From an uncultured Caryophanales bacterium (GTDB taxonomy: Bacteria > Bacillota_I > Bacilli_A > RF39 > UBA660), in the NCBI GenBank assembly GCA_946614095.1, contig CAMOGG010000011.1, forward strand, positions 1-36,175: a DNA stretch of 36,175 nucleotides, in the 5' to 3' direction. The notes below the pieces were generated by a model, which was given only the letters and a program-made list of their open reading frames with translations, did not search any database and was not told where the DNA came from. The translations under genes were made by a program, and so were the position numbers. Shown piece after piece: positions 32,806-36,175 of the stretch; the first letter of the stretch is position 1, and each line of letters opens with the position of its first letter.

Positions 32806-33288
32806 TTATTTTTTTTGATAAGGAAAACTTCTTTCATTTTCAAATTTATGAACACTTTGAATCATTTCGTCATAATAGCGATAAATATCATTACCAAATA
32901 GATTAGAATAATTAACAAATCTCTGAAAAAAAGCTTCTATATATTGATATCTTGAAGAAAACTTTGCCTTAACAGGAAAATCATCTTCTCCACCAAAACT
33001 AATTTGACTACGACTATGCATATTATTTTCAAAAAAAGTAATAACACAATATTGAGAATCCATTTGAAAAGACTCAACATCCATTCCTTCCATTTTCTGA
33101 ATACTATCTAATGCAACAGAAATTTCTTCAATTGGACAAGTAAAAAATACTAAATATTTTTTTAATTCACCATTATCCAATAACTTTACTTCAGAAGTAA
33201 GGACTTCATACTGACCACCCTCAAAAACATCACATAATTGTCTAGTAAGAGAAGTAACATCTGAAATCAATAATCTATCATTTTTCAT
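32806..33288 (-). CDS. Uncharacterised 160-residue soluble protein
   Basis: No signal or membrane segment is present and no family is recognised. The sequence mixes beta strands (KYLVFFTCPIEEISVAL, QYCVITFFENNM) with a C-terminal helix (IEAFFQRFVNYSNLFGNDIYRYYDEM). GGAGG seven bases before the ATG supports the gene. It is placed after tsf, where pyrH is usual, but the sequence lacks UMP-kinase glycine motifs. It has its own -10 (33312-33317) and follows a strong terminator, so it is likely regulated apart from tsf. Confidence 0.7.
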   Translation of the reverse strand: MKNDRLLISDVTSLTRQLCDVFEGGQYEVLTSEVKLLDNGELKKYLVFFTCPIEEISVALDSIQKMEGMDVESFQMDSQYCVITFFENNMHSRSQISFGGEDDFPVKAKFSSRYQYIEAFFQRFVNYSNLFGNDIYRYYDEMIQSVHKFENERSFPYQKK

Positions 33289-33311
33289 ATATTAACCTCC
33301 AAACAGGCTTT

Positions 33312-33317
33312 ATTATA
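33312..33317 (-). promoter_or_regulatory. -10 element of the 160-residue gene
   Basis: TATAAT on the minus strand lies between the tsf terminator and the GGAGG ribosome site; no good -35 was found. Confidence 0.45.
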
Positions 33318-33329
33318 ACACAAAAAGAA

Positions 33330-33358
33330 AAAAAGTGTATTTCTTTTATACACTTTTT
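33330..33358 (-). terminator. Terminator after tsf
   Basis: An 11-bp perfect stem AAAAAGTGTAT/ATACACTTTTT with a seven-base loop is followed by more T on the minus strand, six bases after the tsf stop codon. Confidence 0.85.
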
Positions 33359-33364
33359 AGCATT

Positions 33365-34252
33365 TTATGCAGCATTCATTTGAGCAGCTACTTCTTCAGC
33401 AAAGTTTTCTTGTCTTTTTTCAATTCCTTCTCCTACAGCAAATCTTACCATAGAAACAATTTCTCCTCCAGCATTCTTAACATAAGTTTTAACATTCATA
33501 CCAGAGTCTTTAATAAAGTCTTGTTCTTCTAAACAAATCTCTTTATAGAACTTATTTAATCTTCCAATAGACATTTTTTCAATGATTTCATCAGACTTTT
33601 TAGCATTCTTTTCATCATTTTTAATTTCATTTTTGATTACTTCTTTTTCATGTTCAACCATCTCAGCTGGAACACCGTCACGATTAACAGCCGTTGGATT
33701 CATAGCACAAGCTTGCATAGCAACATCTTTAGCTACTTCTTCATTTCCACCTTTAAGTACTACAATAGTACCAATCTTTCCACCTAAATGCTTATAAGTA
33801 CCAAAGATTTCTTCATCTTCTTTTGTAACTTTTTCAAAACGTCTAAAACTAATTTTTTCTCCAATCTTAGCAGTTAATGCAACTAACTTATCATTAATAG
33901 TTTCCTTGCCATCTTTAACAGCTAAAACATCTTCAACTGTCTCCACATCATTTTTTAAAATTTGATCAACTAAGTAATCAACAAATCCAGTAAATTCATC
34001 ATTCTTCGCAACAAAATCAGTTTCACTATTTACTTCAACGATAACTGCTGTATTACCATCTTCCTTAATTTGACATAATCCTTCAGCAGCAATTCTACTT
34101 TCTTTTTTAGCAGCTTTTGCAATTCCTTTTTCCCTAAGCCAATCAACTGCTTTATCCATATTTCCTTCACATGCTTCTAATGCCTTTTTACAGTCCATCA
34201 TTCCAGCACCTGTTTTTTCTCTTAATTCTTTTACATCACTTGCTTTAAACAT
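33365..34252 (-). CDS. tsf: Elongation factor Ts
   Basis: EF-Ts exchanges GDP on EF-Tu. The 295-residue protein begins FKASDVKELREKTGAGMMDCKK and has VEVNSETDFVAKND, the two signatures of the family, then the dimer-like core with MQACAMNPTAVNRDGVPAE. The ATG at 34252 follows GGGAGG by six bases; the upstream in-frame codons cover the promoter and terminator. A TATAAT (34284-34289) precedes it, so tsf can be expressed separately from rpsB. Confidence 0.97.
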   Translation of the reverse strand: MFKASDVKELREKTGAGMMDCKKALEACEGNMDKAVDWLREKGIAKAAKKESRIAAEGLCQIKEDGNTAVIVEVNSETDFVAKNDEFTGFVDYLVDQILKNDVETVEDVLAVKDGKETINDKLVALTAKIGEKISFRRFEKVTKEDEEIFGTYKHLGGKIGTIVVLKGGNEEVAKDVAMQACAMNPTAVNRDGVPAEMVEHEKEVIKNEIKNDEKNAKKSDEIIEKMSIGRLNKFYKEICLEEQDFIKDSGMNVKTYVKNAGGEIVSMVRFAVGEGIEKRQENFAEEVAAQMNAA

Positions 34253-34283
34253 AGTAATCCTCCCTCTAAATTTTTTCAAATAT

Positions 34284-34289
34284 ATTATA
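34284..34289 (-). promoter_or_regulatory. -10 element of tsf
   Basis: Perfect TATAAT on the minus strand between the rpsB terminator and the tsf ribosome site. The -35 (TTTTTA) is weak. Confidence 0.5.
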
Positions 34290-34313
34290 TCGCATTTTTT
34301 TAATTTTAAAAAG

Positions 34314-34345
34314 AAAAAAGGAGTAATTATCACTACTCCCCTTTA
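34314..34345 (-). terminator. Terminator between rpsB and tsf
   Basis: GGAGTA/TACTCC with an eight-base loop, extended outward by G-T and A-T pairs, is followed by TTTTTT on the minus strand. It may attenuate rather than fully stop readthrough into tsf. Confidence 0.7.
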
Positions 34346-34356
34346 TCAGTAAATTC

Positions 34357-35358
34357 TTATTTCGTTAAAGCTTCTACTAAATCAGCTTTTTTCATAGAAG
34401 AATATCCTTTAATTCCAGCTTCTTTTGCCTTTGCCTTTAAATCAGCCAAAGTTAATTTATTAAGATCATCTGTTTCCTCTACAACTTCAGTTGCTTTTTC
34501 CTCTTTTTTTACTTCTTCCTTAACTTCTTCTTTTTTCTCTTCTACAACTTCTTTAGCTTCTTTTACTGCTTCTTTAACTTCTTTTTCTTCACTTTCAAGA
34601 GAAGCTTTTGCTACTTCTTTTTTAGCTTTCTTTTCTTCTTTATTCTTATCATCTTCGTTAACATAATCAATTATTTCATTTCCATTTACTTCTGCAATGG
34701 CATTTGTTAAAGCTCCAATTAATAACTTAACAGAACGAACAGCATCATCATTACCAGGAATAACATAATCTACCATATCTGGATCACAATTAGTATCTAC
34801 AATTCCAAATACAGGAATTCCTAAAATACGCGCTTCTTTAATAGCAATTTCTTCTTTACGAGGGTCTACAATTACCATAGCTTGAGGCATCTTTTTCATT
34901 TCACGAATACCTCTTAAGTTTCTATTTAATTTATCATATTCTTTGCGAAGACCCATTACTTCTTTTTTAGGTAATGCTTCAAAAGTACCATCAGTTTCCA
35001 TCTTTTCAATTTCTTCCATTCTACGAATTCTAGAACGAATAGTCTTGAAGTTCGTTAAAGTACCTCCCAACCATCTTTCATTTACGAAATACATGTTAGT
35101 ACGTACAGCAGACTCTTCTGCAGCTTCTTGAGCTTGTTTCTTTGTACCTACAAATAATACTTTTCCTTCATTTTGCGCAATTTCTTTTAAAGCTTCATAA
35201 GCTTCTTCTAATTTTTTTACAGTTTTTTGTAAATCGATAATATAAATATCATCTCTTGTTGTGAAGATATACTCCTTCATTTTAGGATTCCATCTTCTCT
35301 TTTGATGTCCAAATTGAACACCGGCCTCTAATAAATAATTCATTGATACTACAGTCAT
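34357..35358 (-). CDS. rpsB: 30S ribosomal protein S2 with C-terminal Rho_N/SAP-like tail
   Basis: The core (1-230) is ordinary S2: [54 protein letters not shown] and [17 protein letters not shown]. Residues 231-297 are a Lys/Glu/Val-rich linker. Residues 298-333 form a two-helix Rho_N/SAP-like motif ([20 protein letters not shown] and [12 protein letters not shown]). Total length is 333, against about 240-260 for the usual S2. AAGGAG precedes the ATG. The tail closely parallels that of L20, the upstream gene. Nucleic-acid binding is suggested by the motif but not shown. Confidence 0.95.
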   Translation of the reverse strand: MTVVSMNYLLEAGVQFGHQKRRWNPKMKEYIFTTRDDIYIIDLQKTVKKLEEAYEALKEIAQNEGKVLFVGTKKQAQEAAEESAVRTNMYFVNERWLGGTLTNFKTIRSRIRRMEEIEKMETDGTFEALPKKEVMGLRKEYDKLNRNLRGIREMKKMPQAMVIVDPRKEEIAIKEARILGIPVFGIVDTNCDPDMVDYVIPGNDDAVRSVKLLIGALTNAIAEVNGNEIIDYVNEDDKNKEEKKAKKEVAKASLESEEKEVKEAVKEAKEVVEEKKEEVKEEVKKEEKATEVVEETDDLNKLTLADLKAKAKEAGIKGYSSMKKADLVEALTK

Positions 35359-35445
35359 TTTTAAATCTCCTTTTCGTTTTTATCTTCTATTAGTTTCTAA
35401 AACTTATCACCCAACGGCACTCGACAAATCAATTCACTAATATGT
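35359..35445 (-). promoter_or_regulatory. Candidate rpsB leader region
   Basis: The 87 bases between rplT and rpsB hold a GC-rich island (GTCGAGTGCCGTTGGGTGAT) in very AT-rich surroundings, plus a short AGTTT-TAG-AAACT hairpin. It may be a ribosomal-protein leader or promoter. I could not identify a known motif. Confidence 0.3.
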
Positions 35446-36081
35446 TTATTTTTCTAAAGCTTCAATAATTTCAGCTTTTTTCATACCACTAACACTTATT
35501 TTTTTCTTAGCAGCAATTTCTTTTAATTCAGCAACAGTCATTTTAGAATAATCTACTTTTTCTTCTTTTTTTATCTCTTTTTTCGTAGTTTCTTTTTTTG
35601 CTGATTCTTTCTTAGAAGTAGTTTTCTCTTCCTTTACTTCCTTTTTATCAGTTGTTTTCTTTGCTACTTTTTTCTCTCCAATTGTTACTTCATTTCCAAT
35701 AACTTCAGAAGCTGGTTGAATCTTACCTTCTCTACCATCTTTAGAAATTTTAACTAATTCTGCAAATGCTTTTGAATCATTAATAGCAATCTCACTTAAC
35801 ATTTTACGATTAACTTCTACACCAGCTTTTGTAAGACCTTCAATAAATCTAGAATAAGAAATATCATTTTGTCTACAAGCAGCATTGATACGAGTAATCC
35901 ATAATTTTCTGAAATCTCTTTTTCTTTGTTTTCTATCTCTAAATGCATATTGTCCAGAATGCATTAATTGTTCTTTTGCTGTTTTATATAAACGATGTTT
36001 ACTTCCAAAATAACCTTTTGCTTCTTTTAATACTTTTTTATGACGAGCTTTTGTTACTGCTCCATTTTTTACTCTTGCCAT
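35446..36081 (-). CDS. rplT: 50S ribosomal protein L20 with C-terminal Rho_N/SAP-like tail
   Basis: Residues 1-115 are standard L20: [61 protein letters not shown] and [20 protein letters not shown]. The usual protein ends near residue 118. Here a Lys/Glu/Thr-rich linker (about 120-176) and a two-helix motif at 177-211 ([19 protein letters not shown] then [12 protein letters not shown]) follow. The reading frame is continuous with no sign of frameshift. A GGAGGAATTGAC site precedes ATG, and rpmI lies 25 bases upstream. The organism-wide order infC-rpmI-rplT is likely, with infC off the right edge. Confidence 0.97.
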   Translation of the reverse strand: MARVKNGAVTKARHKKVLKEAKGYFGSKHRLYKTAKEQLMHSGQYAFRDRKQRKRDFRKLWITRINAACRQNDISYSRFIEGLTKAGVEVNRKMLSEIAINDSKAFAELVKISKDGREGKIQPASEVIGNEVTIGEKKVAKKTTDKKEVKEEKTTSKKESAKKETTKKEIKKEEKVDYSKMTVAELKEIAAKKKISVSGMKKAEIIEALEK

Positions 36082-36106
36082 GTCAATTCCTCCTTCAAAT
36101 TCTAGA

Positions 36107-36175
36107 CTAGATTATATTCTTTAATCTATTTTGATCTGCCTTACTAAGGTTAGATCCCTTTCTACAACTTCTATT
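36107..36175 (-). CDS. rpmI: 50S ribosomal protein L35, last 22 residues (runs off right edge)
   Basis: Only the C-terminus is in the window. Translation on the minus strand gives [20 protein letters not shown] then TAG, matching the L35 ending (R-K-x-x-x-V/L-S-x-x-D-x-x-R-I/L-K). It is followed by rplT 25 bases later, the conserved rpmI-rplT pair. Confidence 0.85.
   Translation of the reverse strand, partial: NRSCRKGSNLSKADQNRLKNII

Noticed and set aside
32806-33288. 160-residue gene as a divergent pyrH
   Set aside because: It sits in the pyrH position but lacks the glycine-rich nucleotide-binding motifs and is far shorter than UMP kinase.
1-36175. CRISPR array, tRNA/rRNA genes, insertion sequences or toxin-antitoxin pairs
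   Set aside because: No regularly spaced repeats, cloverleaf sequences, transposase motifs or paired small toxin genes were seen. The only tRNA-related RNA signal is the T-box.

Overview
The window is AT-rich, densely packed bacterial chromosome. Almost all genes lie on the minus strand, and intergenic gaps are often only large enough for a terminator plus a promoter. Gene content and order point to a low-GC Bacillota, class Bacilli: fused SecDF next to Rel, a ComN-like gene, rimM-trmD-rplS, a T-box-controlled pheST operon, and the spore protein SspI. All long genes read through with TGA as stop, so this is genetic code 11 and not a Mycoplasma-type code. The mixture of spore gene, serpin, InlB-type repeats and Rho_N-like tails on ribosomal proteins suggests an uncultured gut lineage related to Erysipelotrichales or RF39. 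That placement is inference only.

Layout, left to right. Positions 1-3.6 kb hold the start of rel (running off the left edge), secDF and a ComN-like regulator, transcribed leftward. Positions 3.6-7.6 kb hold a Xer recombinase, an unknown 361-residue protein, a tandem GNAT, a small membrane protein and an ASCH-domain protein. Positions 7.6-11.1 kb hold two exported proteins with the same Cys-containing InlB-like repeat; one of them is fused to an exonuclease/endonuclease/phosphatase domain. Positions 11.1-13.4 kb encode NfnAB, an electron-bifurcating transhydrogenase. Positions 13.4-15.8 kb hold a divergent pair, a membrane protein and a glycosyltransferase.

Positions 15.8-22.0 kb are a translation and export block: SprT/YgjP-like metalloprotein, SpoU methyltransferase, rimM, trmD, then a surface module (unknown 150-residue protein, TasA-like secreted protein, DUF5305-like membrane protein, 46-residue membrane protein), then rplS and signal peptidase lepB. 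Positions 22.1-24.2 kb carry sspI and a membrane-anchored serpin. Positions 24.2-28.5 kb are the T-box leader, a HAD phosphatase, pheS and pheT. Positions 28.5-36.2 kb hold translation genes rpmI-rplT, rpsB, tsf and frr. The pyrH gene normally found between tsf and frr is absent, and three lineage-type genes are there instead: an unknown, a WG-repeat surface protein and a tail-anchored basic protein.

The most unusual observation is that L20 and S2, encoded next to each other, each end in a charged linker and a similar Rho_N/SAP-like helical motif. Second are the paired InlB-repeat proteins with the nuclease-like fusion, the surface module between trmD and rplS, and the enlarged membrane serpin. 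I saw no CRISPR array, tRNA, rRNA, insertion sequence or prophage.
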